Notes under the pieces: generated by a model | Seen by the model: only the letters and a program-made list of their open reading frames with translations | Databases searched by the model: none | Told to the model about the DNA's origin: nothing | Part shown: positions 44,688 through 53,999 of the stretch, piece after piece | Layout of the letters: every line of letters begins with the position of its first letter | How positions within the stretch are numbered: position 1 is the stretch's first letter | Translations under genes and position numbers: made by a program | Assembly: GCF_003206155.1 (NCBI RefSeq) | Contig: NZ_PZJV01000001.1 | Span: 1,133,314 to 1,197,313, forward strand | Length of the DNA stretch: 64,000 bases | DNA from: Salinicola halophilus | GTDB lineage: Bacteria > Pseudomonadota > Gammaproteobacteria > Pseudomonadales > Halomonadaceae | Direction of reading: 5' to 3'

Positions 44688-45425
44688 TCAGTGCGCCATC
44701 ATCTCCTCGGCGACTTCTTCTCCGTCGAGATCGGCGGGATAGTAGGTCGGCCAGTTGGTCACTTCTTCGAGCAGCGCGGCGCGATCGTCACCCATGTAGA
44801 TATGGTAGTGATCGGCATCGTTCGGGGCGATGGCGTGATCGCTAAACTGGATGTACTCGGGGGCTTCGTCGTCGCCGGACTCTCGCTCGAAGATATAGCG
44901 AACGCCGCGGTTGCCGGCCTCGTAGGTCAGAATCTCGTGGCCGTCGGAGACGTACTCGCCGCCATAGCTGTCGTCGCCGCGGTAGAAGGTGACGTCGCCA
45001 TCATCGATGGTGATGCGCTCGACGTCGGTGCGATAGCCGGTCTCGTAGTAGGACTTGTACTCTTCGGCGGTCTTGTCGCCCTCCTCCGCCTTGTGCGCGA
45101 ACACCTCGTCGAGGGTGCCGTCCTGCAGGTAGGGATAGACGGACTGCCAGTCGCCCTCCCAGTCGCTCAGCTCCCGCGCTTCGACCTGACTGTCCTCGAA
45201 GTGCCCGTTGTAAATGTCGTCGTCATGATCGTGACCGTGGCCGCCGTGGCTATGTTCGTCGGCGTGATCATCGTGATCGCCATGCTCGTGCGACGCTTCA
45301 TGGGCGTGATCGTGATCCCCGTGACTGTGATCATGATCGTCCTCGGCCATGACGGCCGAATAGCTGGCCATCGTCAGCAGGCCAGCGGCAACGACGCCGG
45401 CACGGCGGGCGGTAGTCATTTTCAT
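44688..45425 (-). CDS. zinT: Zinc-binding periplasmic protein ZinT, His-rich
   Basis: Periplasmic zinc scavenger/chaperone that supplies the ZnuABC importer under zinc limitation. 245 aa from ATG 45425 (AGGGAA upstream). Signal peptide 1-27 (ends VMA), then a His/Asp-rich stretch at about 29-72 that can hold many zinc ions, then the ZinT calycin domain (LSDWEGDWQSVYPYLQDG, GYRTDVERITI, HYHIYMGDD, NWPTYYPADLDGEEVAEEMMAH). The two cysteines of E. coli ZinT are absent. The His tract is longer than in E. coli. A Zur-like box lies about 95 bp upstream. Confidence 0.95.
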   Translation of the reverse strand: MKMTTARRAGVVAAGLLTMASYSAVMAEDDHDHSHGDHDHAHEASHEHGDHDDHADEHSHGGHGHDHDDDIYNGHFEDSQVEARELSDWEGDWQSVYPYLQDGTLDEVFAHKAEEGDKTAEEYKSYYETGYRTDVERITIDDGDVTFYRGDDSYGGEYVSDGHEILTYEAGNRGVRYIFERESGDDEAPEYIQFSDHAIAPNDADHYHIYMGDDRAALLEEVTNWPTYYPADLDGEEVAEEMMAH

Positions 45426-45519
45426 GATTCGGTTCCCTGTCTCAAGTGCGTTCTCGAAGGCTTTTCCCAATGAGTGCCGAGCGTAGGCACTGACGCCATC
45501 ACGCCCGACCATCGAAATA

Positions 45520-45536
45520 TACGTTATAACGTAACA
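45520..45536 (-). promoter_or_regulatory. Zur-like box upstream of zinT
   Basis: TACGTTATAACGTAACA: arms GTTAT and GTAAC around AAC (core GTTATAACGTAAC), one base from the Zur operator core GTTATAACATAAC. It also contains the perfect palindrome ACGTTATAACGT. Same spacer as the box at 23148. Confidence 0.65.
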
Positions 45537-45610
45537 TTAAAGCAATCGAGACAAGCGCTCGCGACGGGTAGCGAGCGCTGACGAACGACTCTTGATCGCG
45601 GCTTCGCGAC

Positions 45611-46393
45611 TCAGCGCGTGCCGTTGGCGCGGCGTGCCAGCAGCCGCTGCATGGCGGGGGTTGGCGTTTCCAGCTTGCCGTGACGCCGGCTGGCGGCGTA
45701 GCTGTCGTTGAAGGCATCGAAGTAGTCGTCGAGCACGTCGCCGGCCAGCGTATCGCCGGACTTGCGCAGGAGTTCGGCGGCGACTTCGGCGGTGCATAGA
45801 TGCGCGGCGGACGCCGGCTTGCGCAGGCGGTAACGGGTCAGCCGTTCACTGTGCAGCGGGAGTACCGGAAGACCGTCGAGGTAGGGACTGCGGCGAAAGA
45901 TCCGTCGCGCCTGACGCCAGGTGCCGTCGATCAGGATGAAAACGGGGATGAAGCCGTCCTGCTTGGCGATGGTCACGGCCCGCTCGTCGACGACGCGATG
46001 CTGATAGTCCGGCTGATCGTCGGGGAAGACCACGAACGGCACGTAGCGGCGATCCGCCAGCTTGGCGAGCAGCCGCTCGTCCGGCGCCGTGCGTTGCCAG
46101 CTGAAGGTCTCGGTGGTCGACAGCACGTCGGCGATGAGCCGGCCGGTATTGGTCGGCTTGTTGTGCTCCAGCGGATGGGTGAGCAGCCAGACCTGCGCGT
46201 CGCTGGTGGCGGTCACGCGAAACGGACACAGGCAGTTCAGTACCGGCAGTCGGCAGCCGTCGCAGCGCTCGACGAAGCTGCCACGGGCCTTGAACTCGCG
46301 CCGCGGGGGTCGGTCGTCGATCGGTGTCACCGTCTCTTGCGGCGCGTCGAATCCCGCGCAGGCATCGATTCGGGTGTCGGCGTCATCGCGCAT
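45611..46393 (-). CDS. DTW-domain tRNA-uridine aminocarboxypropyltransferase (TapT-like)
   Basis: 260 aa. DTW-domain proteins transfer the aminocarboxypropyl group of SAM to a uridine (acp3U47 in E. coli tRNAs). It has the N-terminal zinc-type cysteines CDGC and CLC (Cys44, 47, 54, 56), the DTW motif variant IDGTWRQARRIFRRSPYL, and LRKPASAAHLCTAEVAAELL. ATG 46393 is chosen by analogy; an ATG at 46429 lies within the preceding terminator stem and is unlikely. Confidence in the exact start is low. Confidence 0.82.
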   Translation of the reverse strand: MRDDADTRIDACAGFDAPQETVTPIDDRPPRREFKARGSFVERCDGCRLPVLNCLCPFRVTATSDAQVWLLTHPLEHNKPTNTGRLIADVLSTTETFSWQRTAPDERLLAKLADRRYVPFVVFPDDQPDYQHRVVDERAVTIAKQDGFIPVFILIDGTWRQARRIFRRSPYLDGLPVLPLHSERLTRYRLRKPASAAHLCTAEVAAELLRKSGDTLAGDVLDDYFDAFNDSYAASRRHGKLETPTPAMQRLLARRANGTR

Positions 46394-46412
46394 GGAGGCT
46401 CGGCTCTTCAAT

Positions 46413-46447
46413 GAAAAAACGGAGCGCATTCTATCACTGCGCTCCGT
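46413..46447 (-). terminator. Rho-independent terminator of the bile-acid symporter gene
   Basis: On the minus strand a 10-bp perfect stem (ACGGAGCGCA at 46419-46428, TGCGCTCCGT at 46438-46447) with a 9-base loop is followed by TTTTTT. Confidence 0.9.
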
Positions 46448-46490
46448 CGTCTAAACGGTGAACTATGGAAAGATCTGTATCAATTCCGCG

Positions 46491-47450
46491 TCATGAAGTG
46501 CGCTTCTCGTCGGCGCTCGGTGTCTTCTCCTGCGGCGCTCCAGCGACCCCGCGACGCTTCCAGTAGCCCGCCAGCAGCGAGCCGGAGACGTTGTGCCAGA
46601 CCGAGAAGAGCGCCCCGGGCAGCGCGGCCCCGGCGGTGAAGAACTGGTTGGCGAGCGTGACCGCCAGCCCGGAGTTCTGCAGACCGACCTCGAAAGCGAT
46701 GGTGCGTGCGGTGCGCACGTCGAAGCCGAGTGCCCGGCTCGCCCAGTAGCCGCCGGCAAGCCCGATGCCGTTGTGAGCGATGACCGCCAGCGCGACGATC
46801 GGCCCGAGCGTGGCGAGGTTGCCGGCGTTGAGCGCCACCACGATGGCGATGATCACGACGATGGCGGCCATGGCGAGCGTCGCCAGCGCCGGCTCGATGC
46901 GACGGATGTGCCGGCCCAGCAGGTGATGAACGATCACGCCGAGCGCGATCGGCGCGATGACCAGTTTGGCGATGCTCAGCAGCATCCCCAACACCGGCAC
47001 ATCGATGGTCTGACCGACGATCAGCCAGGTCAGAAACGGCGTCGCCGCCACCGAGATGAGCGTCGAGACCATGGTCATGGTCACCGACAGCGCCACGTGC
47101 CCACCGGCGAGCCACGCCATCACGTTCGACGAGGTGCCGCCGGCCGTCGCCCCTACCAGCACCATGCCGGTGGTCAGCTCCGGGCCGAGATCGAGCACGC
47201 GGGAGACCAGCAGCGCCGCCAGCGGCATCAGCAGGAACTGCAGGATCACCCCCACCGCGATCGGCTTGGGCGCCTTGATCACGCGGGCGAAATCGTCTCG
47301 CGTGAGCGTCAGCCCCATGGCGAACATGATCACGATCAGCAGGGTCTGGATGTCCCCCTTCAAGCCGACGAAGAGCTGGGGTTGGAAGGCGGCGATCGCC
47401 GCGAGCAGCACGGCCCACACGGGAAAGAGCCGGTTGATGCGTTCGAACAT
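46491..47450 (-). CDS. Bile acid:Na+ symporter (BASS) family protein
   Basis: 319-aa sodium-coupled transporter, about ten helices. ATG 47450 starts MFERINRLFPVWAVLLAAIAAF. The family features are the VGATAGGTSSNVMAWLAGG loop (Na+ site, discontinuous helix), LVIAPIALGVIVHHLLG, and GLQNSGLAVTLANQFF. Bacterial members carry organic anions such as pantoate or bile acids; the substrate here is unknown. The open frame to 47597 is Arg/Pro-rich with no support. A strong terminator follows. Confidence 0.9.
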   Translation of the reverse strand: MFERINRLFPVWAVLLAAIAAFQPQLFVGLKGDIQTLLIVIMFAMGLTLTRDDFARVIKAPKPIAVGVILQFLLMPLAALLVSRVLDLGPELTTGMVLVGATAGGTSSNVMAWLAGGHVALSVTMTMVSTLISVAATPFLTWLIVGQTIDVPVLGMLLSIAKLVIAPIALGVIVHHLLGRHIRRIEPALATLAMAAIVVIIAIVVALNAGNLATLGPIVALAVIAHNGIGLAGGYWASRALGFDVRTARTIAFEVGLQNSGLAVTLANQFFTAGAALPGALFSVWHNVSGSLLAGYWKRRGVAGAPQEKTPSADEKRTS

Positions 47451-47717
47451 GGTGTGAATCCTGGTATTGGCGACCCAAGGTTTCGCCGGTACGGCTAACG
47501 CGGATTGGCGGCGGGCCGGCGGCGATGAGACGAGGCGTGGTCCCCCGGGGCGACTCTCGGTCACCCGACAGGGCCGGCAATTGTGCCGCACGCGCACAGA
47601 CCGCTGATATAGCCCCGAAGTCTAAATTCGCACTGGCTGGGCTGATACCGCTAGCGCGCGCTCATCGCGTCCATCACAACGGACAATCACGCATCGGCGC
47701 TCGAGGCTTGATCGCCA

Positions 47718-48431
47718 TCAGCCTCCGAACCCGCCGTCGTGAATGAATCGCGCGGTGAGTTCGGGCACGCCCCGGCTCGCGGGCTCGGCGATGGCGCTGA
47801 CGCCGGCAGGGGCGAGATCCCGGGCGTGGGGGTCGACCAGCCAGCACGGCGCGCCGATGGGCGCCTGCTCGAGCAGCAGTGCCGCCGGCATTACCGCCAG
47901 TGACGTTCCCACGACCAGCAGCGCATCGGCCTCGGCGACGACATCGCAGGCCTCGGCGTAGCGCGGCACGGATTCACCGAACCAGACCACGTCCGGGCGG
48001 AGCTGACTGCCGTGGTCGCAGAGATCGCCGAGACGGATGCGCTCCCCCGCCGGGTAGCGGAGCTCGGCATCCGCCGACGAACGCGCAAGCCGAATCTCGC
48101 CGTGCAGATGCAGTACATCGCGGGAGCCGGCCCGCTCGTGCAGGTCATCGATGTTCTGGGTGATGACGCTGACCCGAAAACCTGCGGCTTCCAGCTCGGC
48201 CAGCGCCCTGTGAGCCGGGTTGGGCTCGGCCAGCCGCGCCTGACGCCGGCGCTCGTCGTAGAAGCGCAACACGGTCTCCGGGTCCCGCGCCCAGGCCTCC
48301 GGCGTGGCGACATCCTCCACCCGATGGTTCTCCCACAGGCCGTCGCCGTCGCGAAACGTCTTCAAGCCGCTCTCGGCGCTGATACCCGCGCCGGTGAGTA
48401 CGACGAGATGACGTGTTGGAGATTCAGGCAT
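47718..48431 (-). CDS. NAD-dependent sirtuin deacylase (CobB class III, zinc ligands absent)
   Basis: 237 aa. Removes acyl groups from lysine using NAD. NAD-binding GAGISAESGLKTFRD, QNIDDLHERAG, catalytic His in HLHGEI, and the class III Tyr/Arg pair FYDERRRQ that favours succinyl/malonyl-lysine. The usual four zinc cysteines are missing: the zinc-ribbon region reads LARSSADAELRY ... LGDLCDHGSQLRP with a single Cys. Members of this zinc-less group keep the NAD and catalytic residues. GAGGAGG lies before the ATG. Confidence 0.9.
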   Translation of the reverse strand: MPESPTRHLVVLTGAGISAESGLKTFRDGDGLWENHRVEDVATPEAWARDPETVLRFYDERRRQARLAEPNPAHRALAELEAAGFRVSVITQNIDDLHERAGSRDVLHLHGEIRLARSSADAELRYPAGERIRLGDLCDHGSQLRPDVVWFGESVPRYAEACDVVAEADALLVVGTSLAVMPAALLLEQAPIGAPCWLVDPHARDLAPAGVSAIAEPASRGVPELTARFIHDGGFGG

Positions 48432-48497
48432 GTGGCGCCTCCTCTAGGTCGATGATTCTGGAAAACGATCACTGATCCGAGCGTGGTACATGACACA

Positions 48498-49292
48498 TCA
48501 TGCCCCCAAGCCGCGCCCGTGTTGCTCGTACTGCCAATGCTGGCGTAGCGTCCGACACGGGTCCGAACGAAGAATAGAGTTGATCCGGGCGTAGAACATT
48601 TCGAAACGCGCCGGGTCGCACGCGAACTCCGCGTTGGCGTCGGTGCTTTTCCTGAGGGAATATTCTGCAACGAGGATGTCATAGGGAATATTGTCGACTC
48701 GATTTTCGAAGGCGTAACGATTGCCGGGTAGGGTTTTTTGCGTCTCGAGCCACGCCCACAGCGACGAGGATTCGGCGAGAGACATGGCTTTGTGCAAGTG
48801 AGCCAGCTGCTGTGTCGGCTGCCCCTCCTCTGCCAAAGTGACATGCGCGATCATCGTCACGGCACGAACCGCCTGCGCCGGCATGTCGTCGATACTCTCT
48901 TTACGCAAGACCCCCTGGGCCGCTCGTTGTCTGAGTGCGTCAACGCTACTGTCAGTCCCCTTCTCGACCCACCGGCCAATATAGTAATCATCGCAGCGCA
49001 GCAGGCAGTCGGCATACGCCTGAGCCTTGTCGGCTCGCATTCCCTCGGCGATTGCCAACCCCTGGTGCTTGTGTCGCTGATGGCTCTGGTAACTCGACCA
49101 GGCTTCCTTCGCTGGAATCCACGCCACGGCGATCATGAGCGCAAAGGCAGGCAATGCGATACATAGCCCCCACCAGCGCCGCCAGTGGGCGATGCCAACG
49201 GCAACCGATATGAACAGCACCAAGAGGCTAAGCGGCCAGGCGTAAATCACCATCAATAAGAGTGATTCCCACCACGTGAACTGAAATAGCAT
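48498..49292 (-). CDS. Hypothetical two-helix membrane protein, 264 aa
   Basis: Not a recognised family. Two N-terminal membrane helices (SLLLMVIYAWPLSLLVLFISVAV, about 10-32; CIALPAFALMIAVAWIPA, about 44-61) and a roughly 200-residue soluble domain with Cys/Asp-rich CLLRCDDYYIGRWVEK, then Leu/Ala-rich helices. Base composition is slightly less GC-rich than neighbours. ATG 49292 is preceded by AAGG at a long spacing; TTG 49301 is in frame. Alone between the sirtuin and truC, opposite in direction to truC. Confidence 0.6.
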   Translation of the reverse strand: MLFQFTWWESLLLMVIYAWPLSLLVLFISVAVGIAHWRRWWGLCIALPAFALMIAVAWIPAKEAWSSYQSHQRHKHQGLAIAEGMRADKAQAYADCLLRCDDYYIGRWVEKGTDSSVDALRQRAAQGVLRKESIDDMPAQAVRAVTMIAHVTLAEEGQPTQQLAHLHKAMSLAESSSLWAWLETQKTLPGNRYAFENRVDNIPYDILVAEYSLRKSTDANAEFACDPARFEMFYARINSILRSDPCRTLRQHWQYEQHGRGLGA

Positions 49293-49552
49293 CGGTGACA
49301 ACCTTGCCGGTAAAGGGGGCGATCGTATCGGCCAGTCTCGATACGACTTCGTCGATGGCCATCAAGATATCGAAATTGGTCGTGAGCCGCTGTTCGACAA
49401 CGCGCTCTCGACCGATACAACGTGTCTTCAGCCTCATCGAGAAAGCGCCTGCCGCGTTCCTATTACGGTCACCACGCCGACTAAGTAGCGCTTGTGGTCG
49501 ATGCGCACCGCCTCGACAATAGCGGCCCGTTCAACACTGCGTTCGCCGTTCC

Positions 49553-50377
49553 ATGAGTGACTGTCTCTTCAACGACTCGCCTCTCGAGGTGCTCTTCCAG
49601 GACGCGCATCTGGTCGCGGTGGTGAAGCCGCCGGCGATGCTGGTGCACCGCACGGCGCTCTCCCGCGGCGAGACGCGGTTCGTGCTGCAGACGCTGCGCG
49701 ACCAGCTCGGCCGCCACGTCTACCCGGTGCATCGGCTCGACCGCCCCACCGGCGGCGTGCTGCTGTTCGCGCTCGACTCGGAGACCGCCGCGGCGCTGAC
49801 CGAGACCTTTACCCGACAGCGCACGACGAAACGCTACCTGGCGGTGGTGCGCGGCTGGGGCCCGGAAGCGCTGACGGTGGATGCACCGCTGCGCGAGGAG
49901 GACGGCACCCGGCCCAAGGCCGAGATGCCGGCGCAGCCGGCGGTGACGCACCTGAAGCGGCTGGCGACGGTGGAGATCGACGCCGCCGTCGATCGCTACC
50001 CCCGCTCGCGCTACTCGTTGATGGAAGCGACGCCGGAGACCGGGCGGCGCCATCAAATTCGTCGCCACCTGGCCGGCGCGGCGCACCCGATCATCGGTGA
50101 CGCCAAGCACGGCAAGGGCATTCACAATCGCTACTTCCGCGATTATTTCGACTGCCCGCATCTGCTGCTCGCCGCGGTCGAGTTGACTCTGCCGCATCCG
50201 GTGAGTGGCCGCTCGCTATCGCTGAGCGCCGCCTGCGATCCGCACTTTGCCGGCCTGCTGGCCCGCTTCGGCTGGCAGACCCATGCGCCGGTCAGCGGCT
50301 GGCGCTGGACGGATCAGGCCGATACCGCCATCACCGCCGCTGCCGACTTCACTCACCCTTGCGACACCACGCCATGA
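49553..50377 (+). CDS. truC: tRNA pseudouridine65 synthase TruC
   Basis: Isomerises U65 of certain tRNAs. 274 aa of the RluA/TruC family: catalytic-Asp motif HRLDRPTGGVLLFA (about 63-76), TTKRYLAVVRGW and the C-terminal RRHLAGAAHPIIGDAKHGKG. The sequence is shorter than RluA-type rRNA synthases and lacks an S4 domain, as TruC does. The stop overlaps the tcdA start (ATGA), a translationally coupled tRNA-modification pair. Confidence 0.9.
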   Translation: MSDCLFNDSPLEVLFQDAHLVAVVKPPAMLVHRTALSRGETRFVLQTLRDQLGRHVYPVHRLDRPTGGVLLFALDSETAAALTETFTRQRTTKRYLAVVRGWGPEALTVDAPLREEDGTRPKAEMPAQPAVTHLKRLATVEIDAAVDRYPRSRYSLMEATPETGRRHQIRRHLAGAAHPIIGDAKHGKGIHNRYFRDYFDCPHLLLAAVELTLPHPVSGRSLSLSAACDPHFAGLLARFGWQTHAPVSGWRWTDQADTAITAAADFTHPCDTTP

Positions 50378-51321
50378 CGACCGACGATCACGCCAGAGAC
50401 GACGCCCTCCGAGATGCTACCCCCGCCGCCAAGGCGCCCGCCGCGGGCGAAGTGCAAGAGACACGGGCGGCGCCCGCACCGGACGACGACTACGAATTCC
50501 GCTTCGGCGGCATTCGACGCCTCTACGGCCGGCGCGCCGCCGACGCCTTCCGCGGCGCCCACGTCGTCGTCGTGGGCGTCGGCGGCGTGGGTAGCTGGAG
50601 CGCCGAGGCGCTGGCGCGCTCCGGCATCGGCAGGCTGACGCTGATCGATCTCGATGACGTCTGCGTCTCCAACGTCAATCGCCAGCTCCACGCCCTGGAC
50701 GGCCAGATCGGCCGGCCCAAGGTCGAGGTACTGGCGGAGCGCTGTCGAGCGATCTGGCCGGGGATCGAGGTGATCGCCGACGCCGCCTTCGTCACGCCGA
50801 CCAATCTGGCCGAGCGCATCCCGGCAGACGCCGACCACGTCATCGACGCCATCGATCACGTGGGGGCGAAGGCCGCGCTGATCCACTACTGCCAGCGGCG
50901 CAAGCTGCCGATCACCGTGACCGGCGGCGCCGGCGGCCAGACCGATCCCACGCGCATCCGGGTGGCGGATCTCACCCGCACTCAGCACGACCCGCTGCTC
51001 GCCAAGGTGCGCTCGAAGCTGCGGCGCGATCACGGCTTTTCGCGTAACCCCAAGCGGCGCTTCAGCGTCGAGTGTGTCTACTCCGACGAGCAGCTGGTCT
51101 ACCCCGGTGCGGATGGCGAGGTCTGCCTGCAGAAACCCGCGCCGGGCGAATCGACCCGGCTCGACTGCGCCTCCGGCTTCGGCGCGGTGAGCGTGGTCAC
51201 CGGCAACTTCGGCTTCACGGCGGCCAGCCGCGTGCTGACCCGGCTGGCCGAGAAGGCGCGGCGAGACGCCACCGCCAGCGAATCTTCCCAGACACCCACA
51301 GGAGCCCAACCCGATGAGTGA
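50374..51321 (+). CDS. tcdA: tRNA threonylcarbamoyladenosine dehydratase TcdA (CsdL)
   Basis: E1-like, ATP-dependent enzyme that cyclises t6A37 to ct6A; 315 aa from ATG 50374. The ATP-binding loop VVVVGVGGVGSWSAEALARSG starts at about 63. LTLIDLDDVCVSNVNRQLHAL follows as in MoeB/ThiF-type proteins, and ECVYSDEQLVYP lies near the end. The first 45 residues are an Asp/Ala-rich extension not usual in E. coli TcdA. It overlaps truC by 4 nt and the DUF1653 gene by 8 nt, forming a compact three-gene operon. It acts downstream of TsaC (1.9 kb). Confidence 0.92.
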   Translation: MTTDDHARDDALRDATPAAKAPAAGEVQETRAAPAPDDDYEFRFGGIRRLYGRRAADAFRGAHVVVVGVGGVGSWSAEALARSGIGRLTLIDLDDVCVSNVNRQLHALDGQIGRPKVEVLAERCRAIWPGIEVIADAAFVTPTNLAERIPADADHVIDAIDHVGAKAALIHYCQRRKLPITVTGGAGGQTDPTRIRVADLTRTQHDPLLAKVRSKLRRDHGFSRNPKRRFSVECVYSDEQLVYPGADGEVCLQKPAPGESTRLDCASGFGAVSVVTGNFGFTAASRVLTRLAEKARRDATASESSQTPTGAQPDE

Positions 51322-51544
51322 GCGTTCACGCCCCGTCCCCGGTATCTACCGCCACTACAAGGGCGCCCTCTACGAAGTGCTCGACGTCGCCCGCCACAGC
51401 GAGACCGAGGAATCCTTGGTGGTCTACCGCGCGCTCTACGGTGACTACGGCCTCTGGGTACGGCCCCTCGGCATGTTCTGCGAGGAGGTCGAGATCGACG
51501 GCGAGCCGGTGGCGCGCTTCGCGCTGGAGAAGGCGTTTCACTGA
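51314..51544 (+). CDS. DUF1653 protein
   Basis: 76-aa protein. It has the DUF1653 pattern PGIYRHYKGALYEVLDVARHSETEESLVVYRALYGDYGLWVRPLGMFCE; function unknown. It begins inside the last codons of tcdA, so is expressed from the same transcript. Confidence 0.88.
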   Translation: MSERSRPVPGIYRHYKGALYEVLDVARHSETEESLVVYRALYGDYGLWVRPLGMFCEEVEIDGEPVARFALEKAFH

Positions 51545-51733
51545 CGCCGGGCCCGATGGGCGTCGCCGCGCACGAACGGATGCCGTCCCCGGCGTGATTT
51601 TAGGGTTTTCGGCGGTTCGCGGTTTCCCGTCAGTTTTGGATTTCCCGTACAATGCGCTGCTTTCCGAACGGCGAGCGCTCAGCGAGTGCCGTCGGGGTCG
51701 TTCTCAGGGGTGAAAGCACAAGAGGAAGCAAGC

Positions 51734-52252
51734 ATGAGCGTACGCGTTGGCGTGATCATGGGGTCGAAGTCGGACTGGTCGACGCTCCGCCATACGGTGG
51801 AGACCCTCGAGCAGCTGGGGATCGAGCACGAGACCCGGGTGGTCTCCGCGCACCGCACCCCGGATCTGCTGTTCGAGTACGCCGAGACCGCCGCCGAACG
51901 CGGCCTCGAGGTGATCATCGCCGGTGCCGGCGGTGCCGCGCACCTGCCGGGCATGTGCGCCGCCAAGACGCGCCTGCCGGTACTCGGCGTGCCGGTAAAG
52001 TCGAGCACGCTCTCCGGCGTCGACTCCTTGCTCTCCATCGTGCAGATGCCGGCGGGCATTCCCACCGCCACGCTCGCCATCGGCCGCGCCGGGGCGGTCA
52101 ACGCCGCCCTGCTCGCCGCCGCCATGCTCGCCAATCACGATGAGCCGGTGCGTGAAGCGCTGGAGGCCTATCGCGCCGCTCAGACACAGAAAGTGCTCGA
52201 CGCCCCCGATCCCCGTCCCACTCAGGAAGACGACAGCGAGGTGACGCCATGA
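51734..52252 (+). CDS. purE: N5-carboxyaminoimidazole ribonucleotide mutase PurE
   Basis: Converts N5-CAIR to CAIR in purine synthesis; homo-octamer. 172 aa, with the family motifs [11 protein letters not shown] (substrate loop) and [10 protein letters not shown] (active-site His), [14 protein letters not shown] and GVPVKS. ATG 51734 has GAGGAAG just upstream. A -10-like TACAAT at 51648-51653 lies 80 bp before the gene. The stop overlaps purK by 4 nt (ATGA). Confidence 0.97.
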   Translation: MSVRVGVIMGSKSDWSTLRHTVETLEQLGIEHETRVVSAHRTPDLLFEYAETAAERGLEVIIAGAGGAAHLPGMCAAKTRLPVLGVPVKSSTLSGVDSLLSIVQMPAGIPTATLAIGRAGAVNAALLAAAMLANHDEPVREALEAYRAAQTQKVLDAPDPRPTQEDDSEVTP

Positions 52253-53340
52253 GACTCGGCATCGTCGGCGGCGGCCAGCTGGGGCGCATGCTCGCCCAGG
52301 CCGGCGCGCCGCTGGATATCCGCTTCACCTTTCTCGACCCCTCCGAGGCACCCTGCGCCAGCGCGCACGGCGAGCATCTGCGCGCCGACTGGCAGGACGA
52401 GACGGCACTGTCGCGTCTCGCCGAGCAGTGCGATGCCATCACCTTCGAGTTCGAGAACGTTCCCACCGCGGCAGTCGAGCGCCTCGCCGAGCACCGGCCG
52501 GCCTTTCCGCCGGCCCAGGCGCTGGCAACGGCGCGGGATCGCTGGGTCGAGAAGTCGCTCTTCCGCGAGCTCGGCATTGCGGTGCCGCCGATCGCCAGGA
52601 TCGACGAGCAGGCGGATCTCGACGCTGCGGTTGCCGAGATCGGTCTGCCGGCGGTGGTCAAGACCCGCACCATGGGGTACGACGGCAAGGGACAGAAGGT
52701 CCTGCGGGAAGCCGAAGACGTGGCGGGTACCTTCGCCGAACTCGGCGAGATGCCGCTGATTCTCGAAGGGTTCATCGATTTCGATCACGAGATCTCGGCG
52801 ATCGCCGTACGCGGACGCGACGGCGAGATCCGCCACTGGCCGGTCGCGCGCAACGAACACCGCCAGGGCATCCTCCACCGCTCCGAGCCGCAGCCGGGCC
52901 ATCCGCTGCAGCGCCAGGCCGAGGAAGCGATCGGCCGGGTCATGGAGAAGCTCGACTACGTCGGCACGCTGGCGTTCGAGTTCTTCGTCACCGGTGAAGG
53001 TCTGCTTGCCAACGAGATTGCCCCCCGAGTGCACAACTCCGGTCACTGGAGCATCGAGGGCGCCGCCACCAGCCAGTTCGAGAACCACGTGCGCGCCGTC
53101 GCCGGGCTGCCGCTGGGCGACACCACCCGGCTGGTACCGTGCGCGATGCTCAACGTGATCGGCGCCTTCCCGAATCGCGACGCCGTTCTCGCCTTGCCCG
53201 GCGCCCGCTGGCACGACTACGGCAAGGCGCCCCGCCCCGGCCGCAAGATCGGCCATGTCACGGTGCTCGCCGTCGACGACAGAACGCTTGCCGAGCGCGT
53301 GGCGGCGGTGGAAGCGCTGCTGGTCAACGACCTGGGCTGA
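52249..53340 (+). CDS. purK: N5-CAIR synthetase PurK
   Basis: ATP-grasp enzyme converting AIR and bicarbonate to N5-CAIR, the step before PurE. 363 aa. N-terminal [18 protein letters not shown]-grasp elements [19 protein letters not shown] and [18 protein letters not shown], and the final PGRKIGHV segment. ATGA overlap with purE supports translational coupling; a terminator follows 57 bp after the stop. Confidence 0.97.
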   Translation: MRLGIVGGGQLGRMLAQAGAPLDIRFTFLDPSEAPCASAHGEHLRADWQDETALSRLAEQCDAITFEFENVPTAAVERLAEHRPAFPPAQALATARDRWVEKSLFRELGIAVPPIARIDEQADLDAAVAEIGLPAVVKTRTMGYDGKGQKVLREAEDVAGTFAELGEMPLILEGFIDFDHEISAIAVRGRDGEIRHWPVARNEHRQGILHRSEPQPGHPLQRQAEEAIGRVMEKLDYVGTLAFEFFVTGEGLLANEIAPRVHNSGHWSIEGAATSQFENHVRAVAGLPLGDTTRLVPCAMLNVIGAFPNRDAVLALPGARWHDYGKAPRPGRKIGHVTVLAVDDRTLAERVAAVEALLVNDLG

Positions 53341-53396
53341 GCCGCCCCAGCGCTGGCGGGCCCGTTGCGCCACGCACAGCACGCGGACCAAAAAAC

Positions 53397-53427
53397 AAAG
53401 CCCCGATGTCGATGACATCGGGGCTTT
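53397..53427 (+). terminator. Terminator after purEK
   Basis: 14-bp perfect stem AAAGCCCCGATGTC / GACATCGGGGCTTT with GAT loop, followed by TGCG. The A-rich upstream side allows partial use in the opposite direction for bfr. Confidence 0.9.
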
Positions 53428-53516
53428 TGCGTGGGCGCGCGACGAATCGGCGCCGCTGTCGGCAGGCTCACGCGAACGGCGAGAGCCCGACCGGCCGGAC
53501 TTACTCTTTGCGGGTC

Positions 53517-53999
53517 TTACTCTTTGTCGGTCGCGAACATGTGCTTCTGCAGGTAGTTCTGGATACCGACCTGATCGATCAGCTTCAGTTCTGCCTCGAG
53601 CTTGTTGATATGCCCTTCCTCGTCTTCGAGGATCTTGATGAGCATGTCGCAGGTGACATAGTCGTTGACCGTTTCGCAGTGGTCGATGGCGGCCTTGAGA
53701 TCGGCACAGGCTTTCTGCTCGATGCGCAGATCGCACTCGAGCATCTCCTTGGCGTTCTCACCGATCTGCAGCTTGCCCAGATCCTGCAGGTTGGGCATGC
53801 CTTCGAGGTGCAGGATGCGGTCGGTCAGACGGTCGGCGTGCTGCATCTCTTCGATCGACTCGTCGTACTCCCACTTGGCCAGAACGCTCAGACCCCAGTT
53901 CTTGTACATCTTGGCGTGCAGGAAGTACTGGTTGATGGCGACGAGTTCGTTGCCGAGTACGGTGTTCAGATGTGCGATGACCTGGGGGTCGCCTTTCAT
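53517..53999 (-). CDS. bfr: Bacterioferritin Bfr
   Basis: Haem-containing iron store, 24-mer. 160 aa from ATG 53999 with GAGGAG upstream. Starts [31 protein letters not shown]; ferroxidase ligands Glu18, Glu51 and His54 belong to the GNELVAINQ and [10 protein letters not shown] stretches, and the haem axial Met is in EEMQH. The C-terminal half has ILEDEEGHI (second metal ligand pair). Works with Bfd encoded about 460 bp upstream on the same strand. Confidence 0.96.
   Translation of the reverse strand: MKGDPQVIAHLNTVLGNELVAINQYFLHAKMYKNWGLSVLAKWEYDESIEEMQHADRLTDRILHLEGMPNLQDLGKLQIGENAKEMLECDLRIEQKACADLKAAIDHCETVNDYVTCDMLIKILEDEEGHINKLEAELKLIDQVGIQNYLQKHMFATDKE

Noticed and set aside
49295-49522. 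75-codon plus-strand frame upstream of truC
   Set aside because: Serine/arginine-rich, no ribosome site and overlaps the leader of truC; no support.
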